This document shows positions 32,270 to 40,225 of a DNA stretch of 64,000 bases, piece by piece. The position numbers and the translations under genes are program-made. The stretch comes from Alienimonas californiensis. Lineage in GTDB: Bacteria > Planctomycetota > Planctomycetia > Planctomycetales > Planctomycetaceae. The DNA lies in assembly GCF_007743815.1 (NCBI RefSeq), contig NZ_CP036265.1, positions 308,501-372,500 on the forward strand, given 5' to 3'. Numbering within the stretch: position 1 is the stretch's first letter; every line of letters starts with the position of its first letter. The notes beneath the pieces were generated by a model that was given only the letters and a program-made list of their open reading frames with translations, did no database searches and was not told the origin of the DNA.

Positions 32270-32431
32270 ATGGCCCCGTTCGCTTCCCCGTCCCTCGACC
32301 GCCCCGCCGTCGGCCTGCTGCTCGCGGTCCTCCGCCCCGCCGCCCGCGTGGCCTGCCGCTCCATGATCGCGCTGACCGCTGTGGGCTTGGCGACCGGTCC
32401 CCTCGGCCGCGGCCTCCGCCGCGGCCGGTGA
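32270..32431 (+). CDS. Possible very small hydrophobic protein
   Basis: 53 codons. The product has a hydrophobic helix with basic ends (AVGLLLAVLRPAARVACRSM then IALTAVGLATGPLGRGL). It lies between the 142-residue protein gene and a strong terminator, and its third codon positions are GC-rich. It could be a real membrane microprotein that closes the operon; no homologue is recognised. Confidence 0.35.
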   Translation: MAPFASPSLDRPAVGLLLAVLRPAARVACRSMIALTAVGLATGPLGRGLRRGR

Positions 32432-32438
32432 CGTTCCC

Positions 32439-32492
32439 GCCGCCGGCTCACGCCGGCGGCCGGCCCCCCCGCGTGTGCGGGGGGATTTTTTT
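32439..32492 (+). terminator. Double hairpin terminator closing the accessory operon
   Basis: First hairpin: GCCGCCGGC, TCAC loop, GCCGGCGGC (32439-32460). Second hairpin: CCCCCCGC, GTGT loop, GCGGGGGG (32465-32484), then A and seven T (32485-32492). The second is a perfect intrinsic terminator and the strongest in the window. It marks the end of the plus-strand gene series that begins with the DUF1257 gene. Confidence 0.85.
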
Positions 32493-32590
32493 AGGTTGCG
32501 GCTGCAATCAGAGGACTCAGGTCATGCCGTCGCCGACCGTTCAAACCGACAGATTGTTGAGGAGCCGCCCGTCGCCCCCTCGTATGGGGC

Positions 32591-32739
32591 GGTCCGCGGC
32601 GGCGACTGAACCGCGCTGGACCCGGCTTCGGTGCGAGATCGGCGTTTCGCACGGCGAATGAGCCTCTCTCCGCTGGTTCAGAGTCCCAGTGCGCGCGAAC
32701 ATGGAACGGTGGGAGCGCGCCCAAATCCAGACGCGCCGG
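32591..32739. repeat. Copy A of an imperfect 150-base direct repeat
   Basis: Copy A pairs with 32973-33125. Both begin with GGTCCGCGGCGGCG, share a middle 'CTT(C/T)GGTGCG..GATCGGC', and have an 88-base core (32652-32739 and 33038-33125) with about 15 per cent differences and a 31-base exact end. The copies are about 385 bases apart, in a gene-free stretch before the IS701-type transposase. They could be remnants of a duplicated coding or IS-end segment. Confidence 0.75.
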
Positions 32740-32972
32740 GACGGGGCGTTCGACCGTTTGGCGTCCGCCAGATCCGCCGCGCCGGCGGGGTGGGCATGCG
32801 GAGCCGCCCCGGAGCCGACCGCGTCACGCCGGCGGGACGGCAGGTCCGAAACTTTCGGACGTCTCCCCGTCACTCCCTCACGCTCACGCAAATGAGCGAC
32901 GGTGCTCGACCTCGCCGGAGGGCGCGACTCCCCCGCGCCCTCCGCGGGGCGGTCCGGCCATCAGTCCCGCAC

Positions 32973-33125
32973 GGTCCGCGGCGGCGTCGTGCAGACGGCA
33001 CCAGGAAGGGGCTTTGGTGCGCTGATCGGCAGTTGAGCGGCGAACGAGCCTCTCTCGGCTGGGACAGATCCCGAGGGCGCGCGAACATGGAATGGTGGGA
33101 GCGCGCCCAAATCCAGACGCGCCGG
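32973..33125. repeat. Copy B of the imperfect 150-base direct repeat
   Basis: Same orientation as copy A (32591-32739). The most conserved part is the 88-base core at 33038-33125, ending in the exactly matching 'GGGAGCGCGCCCAAATCC...' section. The transposase gene starts 173 bases after this copy. Apart from the two copies, 32493-33297 shows no gene. Confidence 0.75.
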
Positions 33126-33297
33126 CGTGTGTACCCGATTCCCAAAGGCCCCCAGATCTTGTGCTCCACGGAGAGGACCTCCCGCGCGGCTGGAGGCTGG
33201 GGCCGCCGGCCCCACGGCGGCCGCGCGACTCTCGTACTTCGGGACGGCCGCGGGCGGGGGACGCCGGCGGGTCGATCCTCCGCCCCGGAATGCCGTG

Positions 33298-34515
33298 ATG
33301 GATGTTCAATCTGCAGAGCCCGGTTCGGACCCGGACCGCCTCCGGGGCCGCGAGCTCGACGCCGTCGCCGCCCGAATCGGGCCGCGGTTTCTCCGCCGCG
33401 ATCTGCGGGGTCGGGCGGGGGCGTACCTGCGGGCCCTGGCCCTCGGCGGGGGAGGCGCAGGGCGGGGCGGCGTGCGGGCGTTGGCCGCGGCGGCGGGCGA
33501 GGCGACGCCGGCGGGTTTTCGGCACCTGCTCGACCGGGCGCGGTGGGACGCCGACGCCCTCCGCGACGACCTGCGGGAGTACGTCGTGGAGCGGCTGGCC
33601 GATCCCGCCGGCGAGGCCACGCTGATCGCGGGGGAGGTCCGGTTCCCGAAGCGGGGGATCAAGTCGGCCGGGGCCACGCGGCGGCGGTCGCCGACGACCG
33701 GGCGGGTCGAAACCTGCCAGACCGCCGTGTTCCTGGCGTATCGCACGGCCCGCGGCTGCGCCCTGATCGACCGGGCCCTTTGCCTGCCGGAGGAGTGGGC
33801 GACGGACCCCGCCCGCCGCGTCGCGGTCGGGGCGCCGGACACACGGATCTACGCCCGGATCGGCGTCCTCGCCCCGGCGGACTCGTCGGCGCTCGCGCGG
33901 ACGATGATTCGCCGGGCCCTGCAGGCCGGCGTGCCCTGCGACCGCGTCGCCGCGGACGAGCCCTGCGGCCGAAATCTCTGGAACTTCGCGAGCGGCCGGG
34001 GACTGGGCCACGTCGTCGCCGTGCCGAGGACGCAGAAGCTGTTCGCGCCGGACTTCGCGACGACCACGGCGGAAGACCACTTGGAGACGGCGGAGGCCGG
34101 CGGCGGCGTGGGCTGGGAATCGTTCCCGGAGACCTCAGGGGACGGCCGCCCCGTCCGCTGGGCGGCCTTGCGGTATGGCCGGTCTTCGCAGGTGGTCGGA
34201 AAGCCGCCGAAGCGGCACGGGCTGCTGGTCCGCGAGGACGCCGAGCCGGGGGCAGAGACCGCGAGGCGGTCCTACTTCCTGACCCGCCCGCCGGAGGACG
34301 CGTCGCTGCGGACGCTGGTCGAGGCCGCCGGGGGACTCGACGCGTTCCGGAGGACGGTGGCGGGAGCCCGGAGGGAGGCGGGGCTGGACGCCTACGAGGT
34401 CCGCAGTGGGGACGGCTGGCACCGCCACGTAACGCTGTCGATGCTCGCCCACGCCGCGCTGACAGTCGCCCGCGTCGCGCCCGAGGCCCCTCCGCCCGAT
34501 CGCGTACTCCGGTGA
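33298..34515 (+). CDS. IS701-family transposase, reading frame intact but catalytic residues missing
   Basis: 405 residues from ATG 33298 (GTG 33295 also possible). The IS701 pattern is clear: FPKRGIKSAGATRRRSPTTG, RVETCQTAVFLAYRTARGCA, LIDRALCLPEEWATDPARR, RALQAGVPCDRVAADEPCGR, and near the end GLDAYEVRSGDGWHRHVTL. In active members the first Asp lies in 'L-V-L-D-E-T-G-F'; here that section is LIAGEVRF, with Gly112 in its place. The second Asp (220) is kept. The Glu of 'W-x-I-E-E-x-F' falls on Arg351/352. With two of three acidic residues gone, it should not cut DNA. The reading frame has no stop, so it is either freshly decayed or kept for another role. Confidence 0.75.
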   Translation: MDVQSAEPGSDPDRLRGRELDAVAARIGPRFLRRDLRGRAGAYLRALALGGGGAGRGGVRALAAAAGEATPAGFRHLLDRARWDADALRDDLREYVVERLADPAGEATLIAGEVRFPKRGIKSAGATRRRSPTTGRVETCQTAVFLAYRTARGCALIDRALCLPEEWATDPARRVAVGAPDTRIYARIGVLAPADSSALARTMIRRALQAGVPCDRVAADEPCGRNLWNFASGRGLGHVVAVPRTQKLFAPDFATTTAEDHLETAEAGGGVGWESFPETSGDGRPVRWAALRYGRSSQVVGKPPKRHGLLVREDAEPGAETARRSYFLTRPPEDASLRTLVEAAGGLDAFRRTVAGARREAGLDAYEVRSGDGWHRHVTLSMLAHAALTVARVAPEAPPPDRVLR

Positions 34516-35202
34516 GGCCGGCGTCGCCCCTCGCCGAGCCGTGGAGGACTGCCGGCCGCGGCGCATGCCTCCTCGACGGCGCGGATCGGCTCGTCGGCGA
34601 CGGAGCGATCGCGCACGCCGCGACAGATCCCTCCTCGACTTCGACTTGCGAAAGTTCGGATTCCCTCGGGCTCGGGCCGAGGCCCCGCTCGCATCGATAG
34701 GAGCCCGCCGCGCGAAGCCCGGGGTTCCGTTCCGCACAGGCCGGATGCCGCCGATGCGCCCGCGACGGTTGGGCGCTCGCACCGGTCCGCCTGCGCCCGA
34801 CCCGCCGCGGGCCCTCAGGCGGTCGCCGAATGTCCGCCCGTTCGGGAACGGCTCCACCTCGCAGAACCGTGCCAGGGGGCTTGGGCGACGGCGGTCGTCG
34901 TCGTGCATGACGTGGGCTTCCCGTCGTCCTCCCGTCCCTGAAGAGCACGGTCGGCGAGACCGCGGCGAAGCGATCTCGGCCGGCCCGCGGGCCGCCGGCG
35001 TACCGGCGGAGCAGGCCGGCCACGCCCCCGGTCAGGGCGGCGGTTCCTTCCCGGTGGGGAACTGGTGTCCGGTCGTCCCGACCGCCTATACTCAGCGTGC
35101 GGAGCGGCAGTTCGGTCCGCGGGCAGCTGTGTTTCCGGGACGCGTCGGGCCGGACCGCGACGCCGTCAGAACCTCGACCGCGTCCCGCCACGCCGATCCC
35201 CC
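34516..35202. other. Gene-free stretch before the stressosome operon
   Basis: About 690 bases separate the transposase gene from rsbR. Several open frames exist on both strands, but none has convincing codon use or a recognisable product. The promoter of the stressosome operon should be in the last 100 bases. The right edge of the accessory region probably lies here. Confidence 0.4.
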
Positions 35203-36072
35203 ATGAGCCAATCCGGTTCTAGTCGACTGCCGGCCCTGTTGGCCCGGCACGAAGACGAACTCCTTGCGGACTGGGTCGCGGAGCAAACCGCTCCCGGCGC
35301 GCCCGGTGCCAAGCGGGTCCGCGAGGCGGAACTGCGAGAGCAGTGCCGCGAGTTCTTGCGCCTGGTCCGCGAGGCCGCCCAGTCCGAGGGCGCGCAGAGG
35401 TTGAAGGGGACGCCGTGGGACAAGGTCCGGGCGATGCTGAACGACCTGGCCCGCTCCCGCGGCACGCAGGGCGCCAGCCCCTCGGAGACGGCGACCTTCA
35501 TTTTCTCCCTGAAAAGGCCGCTGTTCTCGAAGCTGCGGGCGGAGTTGGGCGGCGACGCCGGGGCGTTCGCGGAGGCGACCTGGACCGCCACGGAAATGCT
35601 GGACGAACTGGGCCTCTACACCACCGAGGTCCACCAGCAGGCCCGGGAGGACGTGATCAACCGCCAGCAGCAGGAGATGTTGGAGCTGTCCACGCCGGTC
35701 GTGAAGCTGTGGGACGGCATCCTCGCCCTGCCGCTGATCGGGACGCTGGACAGCGCCCGCACCCAGGTGGCGATGGAGTCGCTGCTCCAGGCCCTGGTCG
35801 ATACGGGGTCGAGCGTCGCCATCGTCGACATCACCGGCGTGCCGACGGTCGATACGCTCACGGCCCAGCACTTGCTCAAGACCGTCACGGCGGCCCGCCT
35901 GATGGGCGCGGATTGCCTGATCAGCGGCATTCGGCCGCAGATCGCCCAGACGATCGTGCACCTCGGGCTGGACCTCGGGCAGGTGACCACGAAATCCACC
36001 ATGGCCGACGCCTTCAAGCTGGCCCTGAAGAAAACCGGGGCCTCCATCGACCGCCCCGCCGGCCGTTCCTGA
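35203..36072 (+). CDS. rsbR: RsbR-type stressosome sensor scaffold
   Basis: 289 residues from ATG 35203. The N-terminal 150 residues are helical and match the RsbR/RsbT co-antagonist N-terminal domain (LLARHEDELLADWVAEQ, LREQCREFLRLVREA, WTATEMLDELGLYTTEV). The C-terminal STAS domain starts with QQEMLELSTPVVKLWDGILA, followed by LPLIGTLDSARTQVAMESLL, and has the DITGVPTVDTLTAQHLLKT helix, where RsbR paralogues carry threonines phosphorylated by RsbT (family knowledge; which Thr here is inferred). With RsbS it should form the stressosome core. The next gene starts 35 bases on. Confidence 0.88.
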   Translation: MSQSGSSRLPALLARHEDELLADWVAEQTAPGAPGAKRVREAELREQCREFLRLVREAAQSEGAQRLKGTPWDKVRAMLNDLARSRGTQGASPSETATFIFSLKRPLFSKLRAELGGDAGAFAEATWTATEMLDELGLYTTEVHQQAREDVINRQQQEMLELSTPVVKLWDGILALPLIGTLDSARTQVAMESLLQALVDTGSSVAIVDITGVPTVDTLTAQHLLKTVTAARLMGADCLISGIRPQIAQTIVHLGLDLGQVTTKSTMADAFKLALKKTGASIDRPAGRS

Positions 36073-36107
36073 CGCCCCCCAAACGCCTTTCGACGAGGCA
36101 CGACGCT

Positions 36108-36515
36108 GTGGACCGCATCCCGATCCTCCGCATGGGGCCGTACCTGTTGGTCACGGTCCAGGTGGACATGCACGACCGGCTGGCGATGGCGTTGCAGGAC
36201 GACCTCACCACGCAGATCGATCGCACCGGGGCGAGCGGCGTGCTGATCGACATTTCGTCCCTGGACATGGTGGATTCGTTCATCGGCCGCATGCTCTCGG
36301 ACATTGCCGCGATGGGCCGCGTCCTGGACGCGGAGACCGTGGTCGTCGGCATGCGACCGGCCGTGGCGATCACGCTGGTCGAGTTGGGCCTGTCCCTGGA
36401 AGGAATTCGGACGGCGTTGAACGTCGAGCGCGGCATGGAGATCCTGCGAGCCGGCACGGACGCCGCCCGCGACGCTGACAGGGAGTTCGTCGATCGTGAC
36501 CGTGACGCAGACTGA
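36108..36515 (+). CDS. rsbS: RsbS stressosome STAS protein
   Basis: 135 residues from a GTG. The short single STAS domain reads RIPILRMGPYLLVTVQVDMH, GVLIDISSLDMVDSFIGRML and VGMRPAVAITLVELGL, the usual RsbS layout. Ser57 in MVDSF is at the place of the serine that RsbT phosphorylates in Bacillus RsbS. The C-terminus is longer than usual and ends with a charged tail (RDADREFVDRDRDAD), because its last 20 bases overlap the rsbT start. It should hold RsbT on the stressosome until stress. Confidence 0.88.
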   Translation: MDRIPILRMGPYLLVTVQVDMHDRLAMALQDDLTTQIDRTGASGVLIDISSLDMVDSFIGRMLSDIAAMGRVLDAETVVVGMRPAVAITLVELGLSLEGIRTALNVERGMEILRAGTDAARDADREFVDRDRDAD

Positions 36516-36915
36516 CGAACGCGCCGTCCAGTCGCAGAACGACGTCGTCCTCATCCGCCAAATCGTGCGGGAGTGGGCGCGGGAGGTCGGTTTTGGACTC
36601 GTGGATCAGACGAAGATCATCACCGCCGCCAGCGAACTGGCCCGCAACGCGGTGCTGCACGGCGGCGGCGGGGTCGTGCGGCTGGAGTCGCTGGAGAAAG
36701 GCGCCCCCGGCGGACCGGTTCGCCGCGGCCTGCGGCTGACGTTCGAGGACGAGGGTCCCGGCATTCCGGACGTGGAGCAGGCCCTGACCGACGGCTACAC
36801 TTCCGGCGGCGGCATGGGGTTGGGGCTCGGCGGATCGCGGCGGCTGGTCAACGAGTTCGAGATCCAGTCCACGGTGGGCGAAGGCACGCGGATCATCGTC
36901 ACGAGATGGAAATGA
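36496..36915 (+). CDS. rsbT: RsbT serine/threonine kinase (GHKL fold)
   Basis: 139 residues from a GTG inside the end of rsbS (20-base overlap). The N-box is ASELARNAVLHGGGG with the Mg-binding Asn51, the G1 box is DEGPGIPD and the G2 box is GGGMGLGLGGSRRL, all intact. RsbT kinases phosphorylate the STAS domains of RsbR and RsbS and, when released, switch on a downstream partner, in Bacillus the RsbU phosphatase. Here the next genes encode a kinase-phosphatase fusion and two hybrid kinases instead of a classic RsbU. Confidence 0.9.
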   Translation: MTVTQTDERAVQSQNDVVLIRQIVREWAREVGFGLVDQTKIITAASELARNAVLHGGGGVVRLESLEKGAPGGPVRRGLRLTFEDEGPGIPDVEQALTDGYTSGGGMGLGLGGSRRLVNEFEIQSTVGEGTRIIVTRWK

Positions 36916-38015
36916 ACCCGCCGAACCCGTCGCCGCCGGAGGCCCCCGCGACCGTGTCGCGCGCGTTCGCGATCGGCGACAGCAGCGGCCCCGGGGAGGC
37001 CCGGCGGGCGGCGGTGGCGCTGGCGGGGCGGCTGGGGTTTGCCGAGACCGAACGCGGCGAGATCGCCCTGATCGTGACCGAGGCCGCCACCAACCTCACC
37101 CGCCACGCGGGCGGCGGCACGCTGATCCTCCGCCCCTTCCCGCCCGGCGGACTGCACGACGCGGAGTCCGGTTTGGAGATCCTCGTCCTGGACCGGGGCG
37201 CCGGCATGCCGGACGTCGACCGTTGCCGCGTCGACGGCTACTCGACCGTCGGCGGCGCGGGGAAGGGACTCGGCGCGATCGCCCGGCTCGCCGATCGGTT
37301 GGAAATCCATTCCGACCCCGGACGGGGCACGGCGCTGTTGGCGCGGGTCTATCTCGGCCCGCCGCCGCCCGCCTCGGGCGCGGGGGCGGAGACCGTGCAG
37401 GTTGGGGCGGTGCACCTGCCGATGCCGGGCGAAACGGTGTGCGGCGACGCTTGGGCGGTGGACGAGCGGCCGGACCGCCGCCGCCTGCTGGTCGCCGACG
37501 GCCTCGGGCACGGGCAGTTCGCCGCGGAGGCCTCCGGCGAAGCGGTGCGGGTCTTCCGGGAGCGGGCCGACCTGCCGCTCGAAGACCTCGTCCACGCCCT
37601 GCACGCGGCCCTCCGCGGCACCCGCGGGGCGGCGTTGGCGATCGCGGAGCAGGATCTCTCCCGCGACGCCGGCCCCGGCGAGCCGGGGGAATTGCGGTAC
37701 GTCGGCGTGGGCAACGTCAGTGGACAGCTGTTCGACCCCGCCGACGGGTCCGGTCGCAGCCTCCTCTCGCACAACGGCACGGTCGGGGCGAAGTTGCTTC
37801 GGGTTCAGCGGGTCGTCCTGCCCTGGCCGGCGGGCGGACTGTTGGTGATGCACTCCGACGGCCTCGCCACCGGCTGGAGGCTGGCGGACCATCGCGGCCT
37901 GGTGACGCGCCATCCGGGGCTGATCGCGGGTCTGCTGTACCGCGACTTCGTCCGCGGCCGGGACGACGCCACCGTCGTCGCCCTCCGCCCGCACGCCGGG
38001 GAGCCGGACCGGTGA
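36912..38015 (+). CDS. GHKL kinase domain fused to a PP2C/SpoIIE-type phosphatase (RsbX-like)
   Basis: 367 residues from ATG 36912, which overlaps the rsbT TGA (ATGA); ATG 36906 is an alternative. Residues about 20-145 form a complete RsbT/RsbW-like ATPase: LIVTEAATNLTRHAGGG (N-box Asn61), VLDRGAGMPD, GGAGKGLGAIARL. Residues about 165-360 form an RsbX/SpoIIE-like PP2C phosphatase with GETVCGDAWAVD, VADGLGHGQFAAEA, LVMHSDGLATGW and GRDDATVVAL. Fusions of both halves exist as RsbX-like 'TX' proteins in several phyla. The phosphatase probably resets phosphorylated RsbR/RsbS, while the kinase half may add a second input. Confidence 0.85.
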   Translation: MNPPNPSPPEAPATVSRAFAIGDSSGPGEARRAAVALAGRLGFAETERGEIALIVTEAATNLTRHAGGGTLILRPFPPGGLHDAESGLEILVLDRGAGMPDVDRCRVDGYSTVGGAGKGLGAIARLADRLEIHSDPGRGTALLARVYLGPPPPASGAGAETVQVGAVHLPMPGETVCGDAWAVDERPDRRRLLVADGLGHGQFAAEASGEAVRVFRERADLPLEDLVHALHAALRGTRGAALAIAEQDLSRDAGPGEPGELRYVGVGNVSGQLFDPADGSGRSLLSHNGTVGAKLLRVQRVVLPWPAGGLLVMHSDGLATGWRLADHRGLVTRHPGLIAGLLYRDFVRGRDDATVVALRPHAGEPDR

Positions 38016-40225
38016 CCGACCCGTTGCTCACGCTCCCGGTGGCCCGGGGCGAAGACGTGGTGCTGGCCCGTCAGCGGGCGCGGGAGGTCGCCGCGTTGGC
38101 CGGGTTCGAGCCGCAGGATCAGACCCGCGTGGCCACCGCCGTCTCCGAGATCGCCCGCACCGCGCTGCTGAACGCGGGCGGCGGGGAGATCGCCTTCGCC
38201 ATCGAGCCCTCCGCGGGGGGAGCGAACGATCGCCCGCTCCTGACGGCCCGCGTGCGGCAGACCGGGCCGGGCCGGGAGACGCTGGCGGGGCTGTTGGACG
38301 GCGGCGGGTCCGGCCCGGTCGCCGCCCGCCGATTGATGGACGTCTTCCGAATCGAACCGGACGGCGGGACCGGCGCCGCCGTCCTCATGGCGAAACGCCT
38401 GCCGCGCGCCGCCCCGCCGCCGACCGCCGCCCGTCTGGCGGAGATTGCCGCCGAACTGGCCCGTGCCGCCCCGGCCGACCCGCTCGCCGAGTTGCAGCGG
38501 CAGAACGGCGAACTGCTCGACGCCCTCGCCGAACTGCGGGAGCGACAGGCCGAGTTGGCCAGCCTGAACGCCGAACTGGAGGAGACGAACCGCGGCGTCG
38601 TCGCCCTGTACGCGGAACTGGACGAGAAGGCGGTCTTCCTGAAACGGGCGTCCGACCTCAAGAGCCGCTTCCTCTCCCACATGAGCCACGAGTTCCGCTC
38701 CCCGCTCAACTCGATCCTCAGCTTGGTCCGCATCCTGCTGGACCGCGGCGACGGCGACCTGACCGACGAGCAGGACAAGCAGGTCGGGTTCATCCGGCAG
38801 TCGGCTGAGGGATTGCTCGCGCTGGTCAACGACCTGCTCGATCTCGCTACGGTGGAGGCCGGCAAAACGGTCGTGCGACCGACGCAAGTCGTCGTGGAGG
38901 ATCTGTTCGGTACGCTGCGGGGGATGTTCCGCCCGCTGCTGACCCGCGACGCCGGGGGGCGCTCCGCCGTCGCCCTGCACTTCGACGATCCGCCCGCCCT
39001 GCCCGCCCTGTACACCGACGAAGGCAAACTGGCCCAGATCTTGCGGAACTTCCTCTCCAACTCGCTGAAGTTCACCGACCGCGGCGAGGTCCGGGTCTCC
39101 GCGGCGGCGGCGCCGGGCGACGCCGTCACTTTCACCGTGGCGGACACCGGCGCGGGCATCGCCGACGTCGAACTGGAACGCATCTTCGAGGAGTTCGCCC
39201 AGATCGAGAGCCCCACCCAAACCCGGATCCGCGGGACCGGGCTGGGGCTGCCGCTCTCCCGCAGGCTGGCGGAACTGCTGGGCGGAACGATCGCCGTCCG
39301 CAGCGCGCCGGCGGAAGGATCGGCGTTCTCCGTCACGATCCCGTGCGTCTACCGCGCGGCGGACGGCGGCGGGACCGACGCCGGGGGAACCGCCGGCGCC
39401 CGCCCACGCGACCCGAACCGCGCCACCGTGCTGGTGATCGAGGACGACCCCGCCACGCGATACCTGTACGAGAAGCACCTGGAGGGGTCGGGGTTCGAGG
39501 CGGTCGGGGCGGGCACGGCGGCGGAGGCCCGCGGGGCGCTCCGGGAGTTCCGCCCCGCCGCGATTCTGCTGGACATCGTCTTGGAGGCCGAAAGCGGCTG
39601 GGCGCTGCTGGAAGACCTCAAGCGGGAGGTCGTCACGCGGCACATCCCCGTGCTGGTCCTCACCGTGGTGGACGACCGGCAGCGGGCGTTCACGCTGGGG
39701 GCCGACGACTTCCGTCTCAAACCGATCGAGCGGGAATGGCTGCTCGCACGCCTGACCGCCCTCGCCGGCCCCGGCCGGTCCGGGAGGGCGCTGGTGATCG
39801 ACGACGACGACGCCGCCCGCTACGTGCTCCGCGGACTCCTGGAAGGCGCCGGCTGGCGCGTCGCCGAGGCCGACCGCGGCGAGCCGGGCCTGCGAAAGGC
39901 CCGCGAGGACCGGCCGGACGTGGCGTTCCTCGACCTCGTCATGCCGGACCTCACGGGATTCCAAGTGCTTGATCGCCTCCGCGCCGACGAGGCGACCCGC
40001 GACCTGCCGGTCGTCATCTGCACCTCGAAGGAACTGACCGCGGGGGAACGCGCGCGGCTGGCGGAGAGCTCTTCGGCGATCCTGACCAAAAATCCCCTGT
40101 CCCGCGACGCGGCCCTCGTCCGGCTCCGCGAAGCGCTCGAAGCGGCCGGGGTGGGCGGTTCGCGTTCGGCCCCGCCGTCGACGCCGCACGCCGCGGGCGG
40201 GTTCTCGGGGGTGACGGCGCCGTGA
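38012..40225 (+). CDS. Hybrid histidine kinase with RsbT-like N-terminus and two receiver domains
   Basis: 737 residues from a GTG overlapping the previous TGA (GTGA). Order: an RsbT-like GHKL domain (1-130), coiled coil (155-215), HisKA with His226 (FLSHMSHEFRSPLNSIL), HATPase (NFLSNSLKF with Asn350, DTGAGI, GTGLGLPL), receiver 1 (Asp521 in ILLDIVLE) and receiver 2 (Asp641 in FLDLVMPD). In the N-terminal domain the N-box Asn is replaced by Thr (SEIARTALLNAGGG), and no glycine-rich G2 box is seen, so it probably does not bind ATP and may serve as a docking unit for stressosome proteins. The kinase couples the stressosome to a phosphorelay. Confidence 0.87.
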   Translation: MTDPLLTLPVARGEDVVLARQRAREVAALAGFEPQDQTRVATAVSEIARTALLNAGGGEIAFAIEPSAGGANDRPLLTARVRQTGPGRETLAGLLDGGGSGPVAARRLMDVFRIEPDGGTGAAVLMAKRLPRAAPPPTAARLAEIAAELARAAPADPLAELQRQNGELLDALAELRERQAELASLNAELEETNRGVVALYAELDEKAVFLKRASDLKSRFLSHMSHEFRSPLNSILSLVRILLDRGDGDLTDEQDKQVGFIRQSAEGLLALVNDLLDLATVEAGKTVVRPTQVVVEDLFGTLRGMFRPLLTRDAGGRSAVALHFDDPPALPALYTDEGKLAQILRNFLSNSLKFTDRGEVRVSAAAAPGDAVTFTVADTGAGIADVELERIFEEFAQIESPTQTRIRGTGLGLPLSRRLAELLGGTIAVRSAPAEGSAFSVTIPCVYRAADGGGTDAGGTAGARPRDPNRATVLVIEDDPATRYLYEKHLEGSGFEAVGAGTAAEARGALREFRPAAILLDIVLEAESGWALLEDLKREVVTRHIPVLVLTVVDDRQRAFTLGADDFRLKPIEREWLLARLTALAGPGRSGRALVIDDDDAARYVLRGLLEGAGWRVAEADRGEPGLRKAREDRPDVAFLDLVMPDLTGFQVLDRLRADEATRDLPVVICTSKELTAGERARLAESSSAILTKNPLSRDAALVRLREALEAAGVGGSRSAPPSTPHAAGGFSGVTAP

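Noticed and set aside
34541..35206. Open frames in the gap before rsbR
   Set aside because: Arg/Pro/Ser-rich products, no ribosome binding site, no pattern on either strand.
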